The position numbers and the translations under genes were made by a program. Of a stretch of DNA of 64,000 nt, positions 36,339 through 44,661 are shown one piece after another. Source of the stretch: Dyadobacter chenwenxiniae (GTDB lineage: Bacteria; Bacteroidota; Bacteroidia; Cytophagales; Spirosomataceae); the NCBI RefSeq assembly GCF_022869785.1, contig NZ_CP094997.1:1054001-1118000 (forward strand), given 5' to 3'. Each line of letters begins with the position of its first letter. Positions within the stretch are counted from its first letter, which is position 1. The notes below the pieces were generated by a model. It searched no databases, was not told the origin of the DNA, and saw only the letters and a program-made list of their open reading frames with translations.

Positions 36339-38941
36339 ACACACCCCAACCGCCGCGATGGGCAAAAACGCTGCTTCGCTGGCTGCACCCTGAAAATACG
36401 ATTGAGGAAGTGGAAGGTGACCTGGACGAATTATATGTGTATGCTTATGAGCGTTCCGGGAAAAGACAGGCACTGCTGCGTTACCTGCTGAATGTCGTTT
36501 CTGTTCTTCCGCCATTTGTACGCCGACGTCCCAGTGCCGCAAAATATAATCAACCATTTTCTCTTAGCCCTGATATGTTAAAAAACTATTTTAAAATCGC
36601 CTGGCGGAACATTGTCCGTCAAAAAGCCTACTCCGTACTGAACATTGCCGGTTTATCCATTGGCATGGCATGCAGCATTCTGATCCTTTTATGGGTTCAG
36701 AACGAATTGAGTTTCGACCGCTTTCATGCCCGTGCGGACCAGCTGTTTCGGCTAACGTGTAGTGCCGGTGACTTCAAAACGGCCGTGAGTGCGGCGGGAA
36801 TGGCCAGGGGATTGCAGGCGCAGTTGCCCCAGATCAAAGGCGGGGTAAGGATTAGCAAACCCAGTCCGATGCTGTTTGAAGCGGGAGAAAAAAAGGTGGA
36901 AGAAAAACGCGTGTTTTATGCCGATTCCAATTTTTTGGAAGTTTTCTCATTTCCCCTGCTGGCGGGAAATGCAGCTACGGCCCTGAAAGATCCGGGAGCG
37001 ATATTTATAACCGAAGAAATTGCAGAGAAATATTACGGGACGAGCGACGCAATAGGCAAGACCATCCGCATTAACAACAACGAAAACTTTGTCATTGCAG
37101 GCATTCTGGCCAATACGCCTTCGAATTCGCATTTACAGTTCGATGCAATTATTCCCATGAAAACCATGGCCAGATGGAGCCAGGATATACAAAATGAAAC
37201 CTGGGGCAATTTTAACTTTTATACTTATCTCGAACTCGATGCAAAAACAGCTGCATCTGCTTCCGCCCAACAGCAACTCACGCAACAAATAGCCAAAATT
37301 TTCAAGGACCGCGGCCAGGCGGTTAAAATTGACTTCCAGCTTCAACCACTCACGGATATCCACCTGCATTCCAATTTGCAGATAGACCTTCCCGGGCATG
37401 GTAACATCCAGTATGTGAATGTTTTCTTTGTCGTCGCGCTCTTTATTCTAATCGTAGCCTGCATCAATTTCATGAACCTCGCAACGGCACGTTCCGAACG
37501 CAGAGCGAAGGAAGTTGGGCTACGGAAGGTAGTGGGCGCGAATCGCCACCAGCTTGTATTTCAATTCCTTGGCGAATCGCTCATCTTTTCATTCCTCTCG
37601 CTGGTGATCGCAATCGGGATCGTATGTCTGCTGCTGCCTGTTTTCACAATGCTTACAGAAAAAACCCTTGCCATCCATTTGCTGGACGGAAAACTATTGC
37701 TGAGCCTGATCGGCATTGCGGTATTGACTGGCCTGCTTTCGGGCAGCTATCCCGCACTATTCCTTTCGGGGTTTGCGCCGGTGAAGGTGCTGAAAGGTAA
37801 GCTGAGGGTCGCTGGTGGCAACCTGCTTTTTCGGAATGCGCTGGTGGTGACGCAATTTGTGGTCGCTATTGTGCTGCTTGTTGGCACTGCGGTGGTTTAC
37901 AAACAGCTGGATTTTATCAAAAAACGGAACCTGGGTTTTGATAAATCCAACCTGCTATATCTGCCTATGAGCGGTGAGCTTGGTGAAAAAAAACAGGCAT
38001 TGAAAGCGTCACTGGCGCAAAATCCGCTTATGGAAAATTTCACCGTCATTTCAGATCTGCCAACAAAGCTCGAATCCGGCACTATTGATGTAATTTGGGA
38101 TGGACAAACCACGCGTAACCAGGTCGTTTTTCCCTCGCTGGATGTGGATGAAAATTTCGTCAAAGTCTTTAAATCGCAAGTACTGGCGGGCCGCGGTTTC
38201 GACAGCGCATTTTCGGGCGACAGTTCCAGCTATATAGTCAATGAAAAAGCAATGCAGATCATGGGAATGAACGTGAGCAATGCAGTGGGACAAAACCTGA
38301 CTTTTGGCGAGAGAAAGGGGACGATCATTGGTGTTGTCAAGGATTTCCATTTCAAATCCCTGCAATACGCGATGGAGCCGCTAATCTTACGCCTCAACAA
38401 ATGGGGCGGCGTGATGGTGATCCGCACTACTGCCGGCAATAACGAGCAGACTATCAAAGCATTGGAAAAGATCAATCAACAACTTAACCCCGCCTTCCCA
38501 TTCACATTTGGTTTTCTGGACAAGGATTTGGATAATCTTTACCGCAGCGAGCAGCAAATGGGGAGTATTTTCAATTTGTTTGCCGGGCTGGCCATTTTCA
38601 TTTCCTGTCTGGGTTTGTACGGACTTTCCGCCTTCATGGCCGAGCAACGCACCAAGGAGATTGGCGTACGGAAAGTGCTCGGTGCGACCGTCGCTGGTGT
38701 TGTGGGGTTGCTTTCCCGCGATTTTTTGAAGCTGATACTGATCGCCATCGTCATTGCCGCACCGATTGCGTGGTATGCCATGAATAAATGGTTAGAGGGA
38801 TTTGCCTATCAAACCACTCTCGAATGGTGGGTCATCGCTTTGGCAGGAATGTTGGCAACCGCCATTGCATTGTTTACAATTAGTTTTCAGAGTATTAAGG
38901 CGGCGCTGATGAATCCGGTTAAGAGTTTGCGGAGCGAGTAG
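36335..38941 (+). CDS. FtsX/MacB-type ABC permease with N-terminal prefix domain
   Basis: An 868-residue permease. Residues 1-80 form the permease prefix domain (P-P-R-W-A-K-T-L-L-R-W-L, then E-V-E-G-D-L-D-E-L-Y) usually found in PadR-linked permeases. Then comes the double FtsX-like core: a first transmembrane helix near residues 100-120, a large periplasmic MacB-type domain, three helices, a second helix with periplasmic domain and three more helices (E-I-G-V-R-K-V-L-G-A-T near the end). No ATPase is encoded in the window, so the ATP-binding partner must be elsewhere. The substrate, perhaps a toxic compound or lipoprotein, is unknown. Confidence 0.92.
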   Translation: MNTPQPPRWAKTLLRWLHPENTIEEVEGDLDELYVYAYERSGKRQALLRYLLNVVSVLPPFVRRRPSAAKYNQPFSLSPDMLKNYFKIAWRNIVRQKAYSVLNIAGLSIGMACSILILLWVQNELSFDRFHARADQLFRLTCSAGDFKTAVSAAGMARGLQAQLPQIKGGVRISKPSPMLFEAGEKKVEEKRVFYADSNFLEVFSFPLLAGNAATALKDPGAIFITEEIAEKYYGTSDAIGKTIRINNNENFVIAGILANTPSNSHLQFDAIIPMKTMARWSQDIQNETWGNFNFYTYLELDAKTAASASAQQQLTQQIAKIFKDRGQAVKIDFQLQPLTDIHLHSNLQIDLPGHGNIQYVNVFFVVALFILIVACINFMNLATARSERRAKEVGLRKVVGANRHQLVFQFLGESLIFSFLSLVIAIGIVCLLLPVFTMLTEKTLAIHLLDGKLLLSLIGIAVLTGLLSGSYPALFLSGFAPVKVLKGKLRVAGGNLLFRNALVVTQFVVAIVLLVGTAVVYKQLDFIKKRNLGFDKSNLLYLPMSGELGEKKQALKASLAQNPLMENFTVISDLPTKLESGTIDVIWDGQTTRNQVVFPSLDVDENFVKVFKSQVLAGRGFDSAFSGDSSSYIVNEKAMQIMGMNVSNAVGQNLTFGERKGTIIGVVKDFHFKSLQYAMEPLILRLNKWGGVMVIRTTAGNNEQTIKALEKINQQLNPAFPFTFGFLDKDLDNLYRSEQQMGSIFNLFAGLAIFISCLGLYGLSAFMAEQRTKEIGVRKVLGATVAGVVGLLSRDFLKLILIAIVIAAPIAWYAMNKWLEGFAYQTTLEWWVIALAGMLATAIALFTISFQSIKAALMNPVKSLRSE

Positions 38942-39097
38942 GCTCCGTGGCAGCATTGAACTGCCGTTAATCCGGTGGAGCTCTTTTTGCCAGCAAACCT
39001 TTGATCCGCCTACCGGGAAGCTTTGATACCGAATCTTTTTTCGGTTATTTTTCGGAAAGCGGTTCCTATCGATTTTTGCTTTCAACATTTAGCAAAA

Positions 39098-39744
39098 ATG
39101 ATGGAAAATCGTTTCAACAAAAAACCACTATTTTCACTCGACCGGGCCGACATTCTCCCGATACTTTTCTGGTGCCTGATCGTTTTTCTCACCTGGCTTT
39201 TCATGCATGGCGCTGATCACTTTCTTCTCCTTACACGGGCAAGCCTTAGGGAAATACTTCGAATTGCGTTGGTTTCTGATCGCACACATTACTGCTGGTG
39301 GTGGAGCATTGGTGATGGGTTTCATTCAGTTCTGGCCCAAACTCAGAAAGTATAGCTGGAAACTGCACCGGGTTATCGGGCTGCTGTATCTGATGGCGAT
39401 CCTTGTAAGCAGTTTATGCGCTATGGTCCTGGCATTCAGCACGGCATATGAAGTTAATTGGGCGTATGCGTTTTCTTTACAGGTTTGGGTAGGGGTCTGG
39501 ATCAGCTCCACGGCCATCGCTTTTTTATGCTGCCTTGCAAAGAAAATTTCAGATCCATCAGGAATGGATGGTTAGAAGTTACCTGGTCACTTTGGCATTT
39601 ATTCTGTCCGGGTTAGCGATCAAGCTTCCGTTTATCCAGAGGTTGGGCAGTTTCGATGAAATTTCACCCTCTCTTTTTTGGGTGGGATGGTCGGTTCCGC
39701 TTTACATCTATCAGGTCATTCTTAGCAGCCGGACGAGAAAATGA
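39098..39744 (+). pseudogene. DUF2306 membrane protein, two frameshifts
   Basis: Three consecutive frames together make one DUF2306-like protein. The first, from ATG 39098 or 39101, gives a cytoplasmic start and one helix (L-P-I-L-F-W-C-L-I-V-F-L-T-W-L-F). The second (frame open from 39207 to 39575) gives the typical centre, F-L-I-A-H-I-T-A-G-G-G-A-L-V and L-H-R-V-I-G-L-L-Y-L-M-A. The third (to 39744) gives the end, F-Q-I-H-Q-E-W-M-V-R-S-Y-L-V-T-L-A-F. The frames rise by one each time, so each break is a net gain of one base; the second lies in the AAAA run of AAGAAAATTTC near 39540. The gene is either a recent pseudogene or misread. Confidence 0.75.
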
Positions 39745-39756
39745 TGAATGAAGGGG

Positions 39757-40113
39757 CTAAACCGCCTCTGCCAGCACATCTTTAAGCTGGTGCTTGTGGT
39801 TGTTTCCCCACTCGTCCAGCTGGGTCACAATCGGAACGATGCTTCTGCCCAATTCGGTAAGCGTATAGACACTGTAAAGTGGGAACCCGCTACCCGACTC
39901 GCGAGCAAGCACACCAAGTTTTAGTAGTTCACTGAGTTGGATATCAAGCACCCGGGGTTTAGCCTCGGGTATGAAGCGATGGATTTCACTTGGTCTCTGA
40001 AAACCCTTAAAAATGGCGTCAATAATGCATGGTTTCCATTTATTGCAAAATACACGCATTGCCACGGTAATCCCGCATTCGAGGTCTTGGTTGATTTTTC
40101 TTTGATACTTCAT
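39757..40113 (-). CDS. HxlR family transcriptional regulator
   Basis: A 118-residue winged helix of the MarR/HxlR class, with V-F-C-N-K-W-K-P-C-I-I-D-A-I near residues 21-34, R-P-S-E-I-H-R-F-I-P-E-A-K-P-R-V-L-D-I-Q-L as recognition helix, and Y-S-V-Y-T-L-T-E-L-G in the wing. The expected W-x-I-L-I signature is present as K-W-K-P-C-I. It converges with the broken DUF2306 gene, which is often the kind of membrane or reductase gene these regulators control. Many members respond to electrophiles or quinones. Confidence 0.9.
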   Translation of the reverse strand: MKYQRKINQDLECGITVAMRVFCNKWKPCIIDAIFKGFQRPSEIHRFIPEAKPRVLDIQLSELLKLGVLARESGSGFPLYSVYTLTELGRSIVPIVTQLDEWGNNHKHQLKDVLAEAV

Positions 40114-40311
40114 GATCTTATCAGATTGAGGCGGCCTTAAATTTAAACAGGACCCGGCCTAACCCATCAGGACCGGTAAAAAGGTTTCAAGAATGTTTTC
40201 CTTAAATAGCAAACGGAATTTTCACGCTCTATTTTTTTATACGTATGCATGACCTCATCACAACTTTGACTGGCAAAACTGTGTCAACACACAAACATGC
40301 ATAATATTCTT

Positions 40312-40749
40312 ATGAAAAATTACTTCTTCGTTGCGCTTTTTCTGGCCGTTACAACTTTGGGCTGTCAGAAAGAACCAGAAAGTGAAGTGGTTGTTGAATG
40401 TATAGGTGCCAGTTTCTATTATTTGGATAACCAAAGTACAGGCAGTCTGCTGGTAGAATTTGGCGATCCGGGCCTCAACCAGCAAATCGATTCAGCAACG
40501 GTCGTCAAGTCCGGACAACGGACATTAATCGGGCAAGATGCAAGTTTTGGGTCGATCCCACGTCCATCCGAAACATTTGCCCGTTTTGAATTATACAGGT
40601 TGTTAGATGGGAAAAAGACGCTTGTTTACAAGCAGGATCCGGTCGAGAATGCGCTTTGGACCAAACACAAACATAATCCCAATGACCCCGACTTTGGTTG
40701 TCAGCAAGTGGACTACACGTTGAGGGTGACTGACGCAATGTTGAAGTGA
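40312..40749 (+). CDS. Small lipoprotein of unknown function
   Basis: The ATG at 40312 gives a lipoprotein signal with lipobox T-L-G-C18. The mature part of about 128 residues has a beta-rich pattern (L-L-V-E-F-G-D, Y-T-L-R-V-T-D-A-M) and includes two more cysteines (C34 and the one in F-G-C-Q). Cys-bearing, beta-sandwich lipoproteins of this size are common in Bacteroidota; I do not recognise a family. It is followed by an interval with a promoter element and several hairpins. Confidence 0.7.
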   Translation: MKNYFFVALFLAVTTLGCQKEPESEVVVECIGASFYYLDNQSTGSLLVEFGDPGLNQQIDSATVVKSGQRTLIGQDASFGSIPRPSETFARFELYRLLDGKKTLVYKQDPVENALWTKHKHNPNDPDFGCQQVDYTLRVTDAMLK

Positions 40750-40789
40750 GCTCCGGTTATGGGTTAATAAACCGCTTGTTACCATTTCT

Positions 40790-40797
40790 TAACTTTG
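40790..40797 (+). promoter_or_regulatory. -7 promoter element (TAACTTTG) before the candidate RNA
   Basis: An exact TAnnTTTG match, 40 nt after the stop of the lipoprotein gene and with no coding sequence starting soon downstream. A TTG at 40776-40778 is only 11 nt upstream, closer than usual for a -33 element. Confidence 0.5.
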
Positions 40798-40802
40798 CCG
40801 GG

Positions 40803-41056
40803 CGTCTGCTCGCTTTCCTTAACTTGGGGCTGCAATCTCATTCAGTTCTTTGCAGGGTCCGTTCTTGCGGATGCGGAGCCTTTCCGTAGCAAGAATATTG
40901 CTGTTACCTATCAACAAAGACTGATTGCAAAGCAATGGCAGGCCTGGCCTTGCCGCAAATTGGTTTCATTGACAACCACCTGGAAGTACCCGCTGCAAAT
41001 GCGCCCACTTCCTTGTTGCAGATTGTGCGGGCGGACTGCAATAGTCCGCCCATTTT
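40803..41056 (+). ncRNA. Candidate structured non-coding RNA
   Basis: This interval shows no convincing open frame, yet has a -7 element just before it, a terminator at its end and six hairpins between. In order: CTGCAA/TTGCAG (40830-40855), TTCTTGC/GCAAGAA extended by GGA/TCC (40862-40895), ATTGC-AAA-GCAAT (40924-40936), GGCA/TGCC with a GC-rich inside (40937-40954), TGGTT/AACCA (40961-40978), and a second CTGCAA/TTGCAG (40993-41021). It does not match tmRNA, RNase P RNA or the small SRP RNA by the conserved motifs I know. A TTG-started frame over the region lacks protein character. Function unknown; the call rests on fold pattern and context only. Confidence 0.45.
41029..41056 (+). terminator. 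Strong rho-independent terminator
   Basis: A perfect 9-bp stem GGGCGGACT/AGTCCGCCC with the loop GCAAT is followed by ATTTT. It ends the interval described as a candidate RNA and could also stop a transcript reading through from the lipoprotein gene. Confidence 0.75.
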
Positions 41057-41161
41057 GATGCGCATCCGGCACTAACATTGTAACCTGCATCCAGTAAACA
41101 ATCTCGAAAAAAATTACCTTACGCTTTTGGCAGATATTGAAAAATGGCCCGAGTACAGCGC

Positions 41162-41443
41162 CTAATTCTGCATTAGCCTGAATTCCTTGACCACGCTACG
41201 CAGTTGCTTTTCTGTCAAGCCACTGTACTGGATTTGCAGCTGCTTGGATTTTTCCGCCCCCATTCTTTTAAGTTTCCAATACTTAGGATGCGTCAGGCCG
41301 ATAGGAGGGCGGTAATGTGTTTCTGAGGGGTCTTTGATCAAAACATCAATTTCGATTTCCCCAGGGTTCATGGGGTTCTTCCATTGCGAGATCACTTTCA
41401 CGCACCTTCCTGTTTGTAAGATTAAAGTTTTTTCGTGTGTCAT
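41162..41443 (-). CDS. Small protein of unknown function (paralogue A)
   Basis: The ATG at 41443 gives 93 residues, starting M-T-H-E-K-T-L-I-L-Q-T-G-R-C-V-K-V. An upstream extension of 17 hydrophobic residues is possible but less likely. The protein resembles the product of 42122-42418: both run E-K-x-x-x-x-x-T-G-x-x-V-K-V, then G-x-x-x-I-E-x-x-V, then P-I-G-L...P-K-Y/P-R-Y and end in S-G-L-T/S-G-I-T-x-x-Q-x-x-x-V-x-x-E-F. I do not know the family. Confidence 0.65.
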   Translation of the reverse strand: MTHEKTLILQTGRCVKVISQWKNPMNPGEIEIDVLIKDPSETHYRPPIGLTHPKYWKLKRMGAEKSKQLQIQYSGLTEKQLRSVVKEFRLMQN

Positions 41444-41597
41444 GTATAAGCGAGAAATTCTGTAAAAGACAAAAATAGTGGTTAAAACGACCAAAAAACG
41501 CTGTTAACGATAAGATAATGTGTTGTGCATATTGGACACATCCTTGCTTGCAGCAACAGCCAGCATATTTTTAATATTAAGATCCGCGCCCATTTGT

Positions 41598-41605
41598 TAA
41601 CTTTG
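41598..41605 (+). promoter_or_regulatory. -7 promoter element (TAACTTTG)
   Basis: An exact TAnnTTTG match 85 nt before the ATG at 41691; the preceding bases repeat the TTTGTTAACTTTG style seen at other promoters of this window. No clear -33 element. Confidence 0.45.
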
Positions 41606-41690
41606 TGCTAATTCTGACACCATCCGATATTTCTTTTTAGTCGATTCTAGAAGATCCCAGTCAATGGTCCTGTGTCTTTTTTGATTAACT

Positions 41691-42020
41691 ATGGCAAGCA
41701 TTTTACTCCCCGTTAGCAGCAACAGTTTTGAAGATGTTGGCACCAAAACAAACAGCATCTACTATGCTGTCTATGACTGCTGCGTTACTAATCAAGTCCC
41801 CAGCAGGGATGTGGCTTTCATCGAGCAGCGGCTTGGTGCTGGCAACCAGCACGAAGCAGTTGCCAACGATGAAAAATACTTCCGCTCACTGCGGGAGGCA
41901 AAAGCCTATGTCAACCGCCATTTCAAATCTGGCGCGGAATACTTTTCATTGAACCAATCTTCCGATCCTGATAACATTTTTTACACGATCATCGATAAGA
42001 TCTCTTACCTGATCGCTTGA
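41691..42020 (+). CDS. Small protein of unknown function
   Basis: A 109-residue soluble protein beginning M-A-S-I-L-L-P-V-S-S-N-S-F-E-D-V. It has an alpha/beta pattern with two cysteines together (D-C-C-V) near residue 29 and an aromatic C-terminal part (Y-F-R-S-L-R-E-A-K-A-Y-V-N-R-H-F, F-Y-T-I-I-D-K). I do not recognise it. It is the first of a row of small genes (41691-43431) on the plus strand. Confidence 0.6.
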   Translation: MASILLPVSSNSFEDVGTKTNSIYYAVYDCCVTNQVPSRDVAFIEQRLGAGNQHEAVANDEKYFRSLREAKAYVNRHFKSGAEYFSLNQSSDPDNIFYTIIDKISYLIA

Positions 42021-42088
42021 TCCAAGAGCTGCGGTATTGTGTAAATTTATCATATTGTTAACTGGTAGTTCCCCTGGAAGCTTCTGTG

Positions 42089-42096
42089 TAAATTTG
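42089..42096 (+). promoter_or_regulatory. -7 promoter element (TAAATTTG)
   Basis: An exact TAnnTTTG match 25 nt before the ATG at 42122. The spacing to the start codon is typical for a short leader. Confidence 0.5.
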
Positions 42097-42121
42097 CTTC
42101 ACCACCACACACCGATTCGAT

Positions 42122-42418
42122 ATGGTCTATGAGAAAATCTTCACGATGACGACGGGCAAGCAAGTTAAAATAGTTGTAAGGGGATATTATTCAGCCGGAG
42201 AAACAACGATTGAGCCATTTGTCGAAATTTGGGTCAAGCATCGCAAGGAGCTGTTTTTTAGCCCGATAGGTCTTGAATTACCCAGATATGGATTTGAAAG
42301 TGTTGGACTAAACAACATGAAGGACCGGGCCATGCACGCAAGTGGCATAACTGATCAGCAATTTGAGCAGGTTATGACTGAATTCAAGCACATCACAACT
42401 TCATCAGTCCTGTTATAA
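42122..42418 (+). CDS. Small protein of unknown function (paralogue B)
   Basis: A 98-residue protein similar in layout to the one at 41162-41443: V-Y-E-K-I-F-T-M-T-T-G-K-Q-V-K-I-V-V-R at the start, I-E-P-F-V-E-I-W-V in the middle, F-S-P-I-G-L-E-L-P-R-Y-G-F, and A-S-G-I-T-D-Q-Q-F-E-Q-V-M-T-E-F at the end. The pair lie on opposite strands about 700 nt apart, consistent with an old duplication. No function is known to me. Confidence 0.65.
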   Translation: MVYEKIFTMTTGKQVKIVVRGYYSAGETTIEPFVEIWVKHRKELFFSPIGLELPRYGFESVGLNNMKDRAMHASGITDQQFEQVMTEFKHITTSSVLL

Positions 42419-42437
42419 ACATATAAGCGAAAACTTC

Positions 42438-42635
42438 ATGGATGATCAGATACAAGAACCAGAGCAAACCTGCGAGCAGGCAGGGCCGGGATATTTTCTA
42501 AATGAGGGCGTCTCAGACAAAATGAGGGGATCGCTGGCAGCTGTCTATAGTCAACTTTTGATCGTTGAAAAACGGAGCTTTTTCCAGATCCAGCCTTCGT
42601 GGCCACGGTCCCCGGCGGGCGGAAGCAGGATCTGA
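42438..42635 (+). CDS. Doubtful 65-residue open frame
   Basis: An ATG at 42438, 20 nt after paralogue B, opens a frame of 65 residues (M-D-D-Q-I-Q-E-P-E-Q-T-C-E-Q at the start). The first half looks protein-like, the last 15 residues (P-S-W-P-R-S-P-A-G-G) less so, and a frame of similar length exists on the other strand. The rest of the 352-nt interval 42419-42770 shows nothing. Confidence 0.25.
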   Translation: MDDQIQEPEQTCEQAGPGYFLNEGVSDKMRGSLAAVYSQLLIVEKRSFFQIQPSWPRSPAGGSRI

Positions 42636-42770
42636 CACTGCAAAACAAGCGTAATACACTTGCTGTTGCGGTTAGAACTTCTTTGTGTTCCGGCACCCGG
42701 TAAGTTATTATCGGTTCATTTGCGTATATGTGGCCTCCATATCCATTTTATACCCTATCTACTTTAAGTT

Positions 42771-42926
42771 ATGATTGCATTCAGCAAAACCTGCCCGTAT
42801 TGCGGGTCCAAGGACGTTTCACACCGGGTCCGGCCTCTTTTTGCGCGAAATTTGCTTTTTCCCTCAAAGTTTTACCAATGCGAACGTTGCCTGCGGCATT
42901 TTTTTCGTCTAAGAATCCCCCTGTGA
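42771..42926 (+). CDS. 51-residue zinc-ribbon protein
   Basis: A short gene with ATG at 42771 and TGA at 42924-42926. The product has two cysteine knuckles, T-C-P-Y-C-G-S at residues 7-13 and Y-Q-C-E-R-C-L-R-H-F at 36-45, 26 residues apart, and is rich in Arg, Phe and Leu (L-F-A-R-N-L-L-F-P-S-K-F). It has the same design as the 65-residue protein at 10559-10756. Longer open frames on both strands over this place lack any such pattern. Role unknown; binding to RNA or a protein partner is possible. Confidence 0.7.
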   Translation: MIAFSKTCPYCGSKDVSHRVRPLFARNLLFPSKFYQCERCLRHFFRLRIPL

Positions 42927-43062
42927 TAAAGTGTAAACGCAAAAGCAAACAGATGTTTTTTAATCATTGCCATGACTTTTTGCCCCAGTATGCCAGGAAT
43001 CACAAAATCGACCCGAACGCAAAAGGTAAACGTATATACATATAGGTTCAAATAACTTAATA

Positions 43063-43091
43063 TTGCTTGCTGCGGGCAAGCTGTACTTTTG
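43063..43091 (+). promoter_or_regulatory. Full Bacteroidota promoter
   Basis: TTG at 43063-43065 and TACTTTTG at 43084-43091 are separated by 18 nt. The ATG of the Lys/Glu-rich gene follows at 43123. Confidence 0.65.
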
Positions 43092-43122
43092 CAATTAATT
43101 GTCTTCAACAAACTGACATCCT

Positions 43123-43431
43123 ATGAAACGTGAGAAAAAACAACTGGCAGCAACTCTTGTTGAGTCGCTTCAAGACAAACTAAAAAACGCTGAAACCGAT
43201 AGTAAAAAGCTAGCGAAAGCGATCAAGAAAACGGCCAAGAAGCTTGCCGAAAAGATAATTAAGGTTTCCGTCAGGCAGCAGAAAAAACTTGAAAAACAGA
43301 AAGGAGAGCCTACTTCCAAACTAGGACCGGAAAGCACGGAATCTGACAGCCCTGAAATCGAAACGCGGCTCAAAGCCGTTACCGAGACAGAAAGAGAGAC
43401 GCTTTCGGGAAATGACAAGCCTACCAACTAA
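43123..43431 (+). CDS. Lysine- and glutamate-rich small protein
   Basis: A 102-residue, highly charged protein. Residues 1-66 are basic and helical (K-R-E-K-K, K-A-I-K-K-T-A-K-K-L-A-E-K-I-I-K), with a heptad-like A/L/I pattern that could form a coiled coil; the C-terminal 35 residues are acidic and probably disordered. The look is that of a histone H1-like or nucleoid-associated protein, but I have no specific match. It has its own promoter and terminator, so it is a stand-alone transcript. Confidence 0.7.
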   Translation: MKREKKQLAATLVESLQDKLKNAETDSKKLAKAIKKTAKKLAEKIIKVSVRQQKKLEKQKGEPTSKLGPESTESDSPEIETRLKAVTETERETLSGNDKPTN

Positions 43432-43466
43432 TAGGTTCAGCATGTATTTAAGTTCAGTGTTCAAAT

Positions 43467-43494
43467 GGGCTGGTAGGTTACCAGTCCGTTTTTT
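43467..43494 (+). terminator. Rho-independent terminator
   Basis: An 8-bp stem GGGCTGGT/ACCAGTCC (one G-U pair) with the loop AGGTT is followed by six T. It stands 36 nt after the Lys-rich gene. Confidence 0.75.
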
Positions 43495-43562
43495 GTGTAT
43501 CACTGTCTATGGATGAAGAACACTGCGTGGGGAAAAATGTGCCAGTGGCATGCCCCAAACAG

Positions 43563-44462
43563 CTAGTAGTTAACGTATGCTTCCTTAAAGCTGCCGTCTT
43601 CGTGTAGGTCAATGAGTGCATACCCAGGAGCAGTTTGCCGGCGCATGCCGTTCCACCAGGCCCCGCTCACTGCCCCGTTGCACAAGTAGGTCACATTGTT
43701 GTAGACCACTTTGTCTCGCATATGCAGATGCCCGCTCAGGCAAAGTTTTACATTAGGATGCTTGTAAAATAAGTCTATGATTTTAGCAGTATCCGTGTGC
43801 ATGTCTCCCCCAAGCATTTCCCACCTGTTAACCACATTGTCTTCTATCATCAAAAGGGCCGTCAGGATGGGGATGTGCGACATGATCAATACAGGTGTGG
43901 CGGGACTCGTATTTCGTAACTCTTCCTGCAGCCAGTTAAATTGCGCATCACCCAGTTTTCCAATGTACCATGTCGTGTCAATGTCCAGATGCGTACTGTC
44001 CAGAATTATAAATTTCCAGCCGCCGCGCGTAAAACTGTAATAAGAATTGCTTAACTGGAGCCGGTTGAGCGCATATTGCTTTCCATAAAGCGGCAAATGT
44101 TTTGAATCTTCGTACCACCATACATCATGGTTGCCCAGGCAGTAGTGGACCGGCAGGCTGCATTCTTGTTTCATGATATTTTCAACAAGCTGCCATTGGT
44201 TATTGATCGAGGCAATATTCTCTTTGTTCATATCAAAAACAATATCACCGCCATTCAGAAGCATGTCTACTTTCGTTGGTTGGTTTTGGATGTGGTGCAG
44301 GCACTGGGTAAATTTAGCGGGTGCACCCAAATCATCTTTCAGGTGTACGTCTGTCAAATGCGCAATCCGTAATACCGGCTTCTGGACACGAACGGCATGC
44401 TCCTGTAATAGCGGGGCGGCAAACATTCCGCCCAGACCCTTAATGATAGATCTTCTCTGCAC
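43563..44462 (-). CDS. Metallophosphoesterase with Tat-like signal
   Basis: The calcineurin-like domain shows all motifs of the family: D-V-H, G-G-D-I-V-F-D, G-N-H-D, S-H-I-P and S-G-H-L-H, so two metal ions should be bound. The frame is open to 44543 (GTG), but the GTG at 44462 gives a product starting M-Q-R-R-S-I-I-K-G-L-G-G, a twin-arginine signal, which I prefer. It is probably exported folded and cleaves phosphate esters in the periplasm. It is the only gene between two unknowns. Confidence 0.85.
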   Translation of the reverse strand: MQRRSIIKGLGGMFAAPLLQEHAVRVQKPVLRIAHLTDVHLKDDLGAPAKFTQCLHHIQNQPTKVDMLLNGGDIVFDMNKENIASINNQWQLVENIMKQECSLPVHYCLGNHDVWWYEDSKHLPLYGKQYALNRLQLSNSYYSFTRGGWKFIILDSTHLDIDTTWYIGKLGDAQFNWLQEELRNTSPATPVLIMSHIPILTALLMIEDNVVNRWEMLGGDMHTDTAKIIDLFYKHPNVKLCLSGHLHMRDKVVYNNVTYLCNGAVSGAWWNGMRRQTAPGYALIDLHEDGSFKEAYVNY

Positions 44463-44661
44463 AATAGCTGATTTATTGGTGCAATGCAGCACCGGCAAAA
44501 ATCCAGAAATCAAATAATATGAACAGAGCAAAATTAAGTGCACGATAGTCAGCTGCCGTTACCGGAGTGTTAAATCAAATGGTATGAAGGTAATCTGGTT
44601 TATAACCGTTGACAAAGGAAATCAGACCGCAGGCTAATGGATTATACCGATTACTCGTTAA

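Noticed and set aside
40795..41058. 87-residue plus-strand frame with TTG start inside the candidate RNA
   Set aside because: It needs a rare start codon, has no domain character, and runs through the terminator hairpin, so I did not call it a gene.
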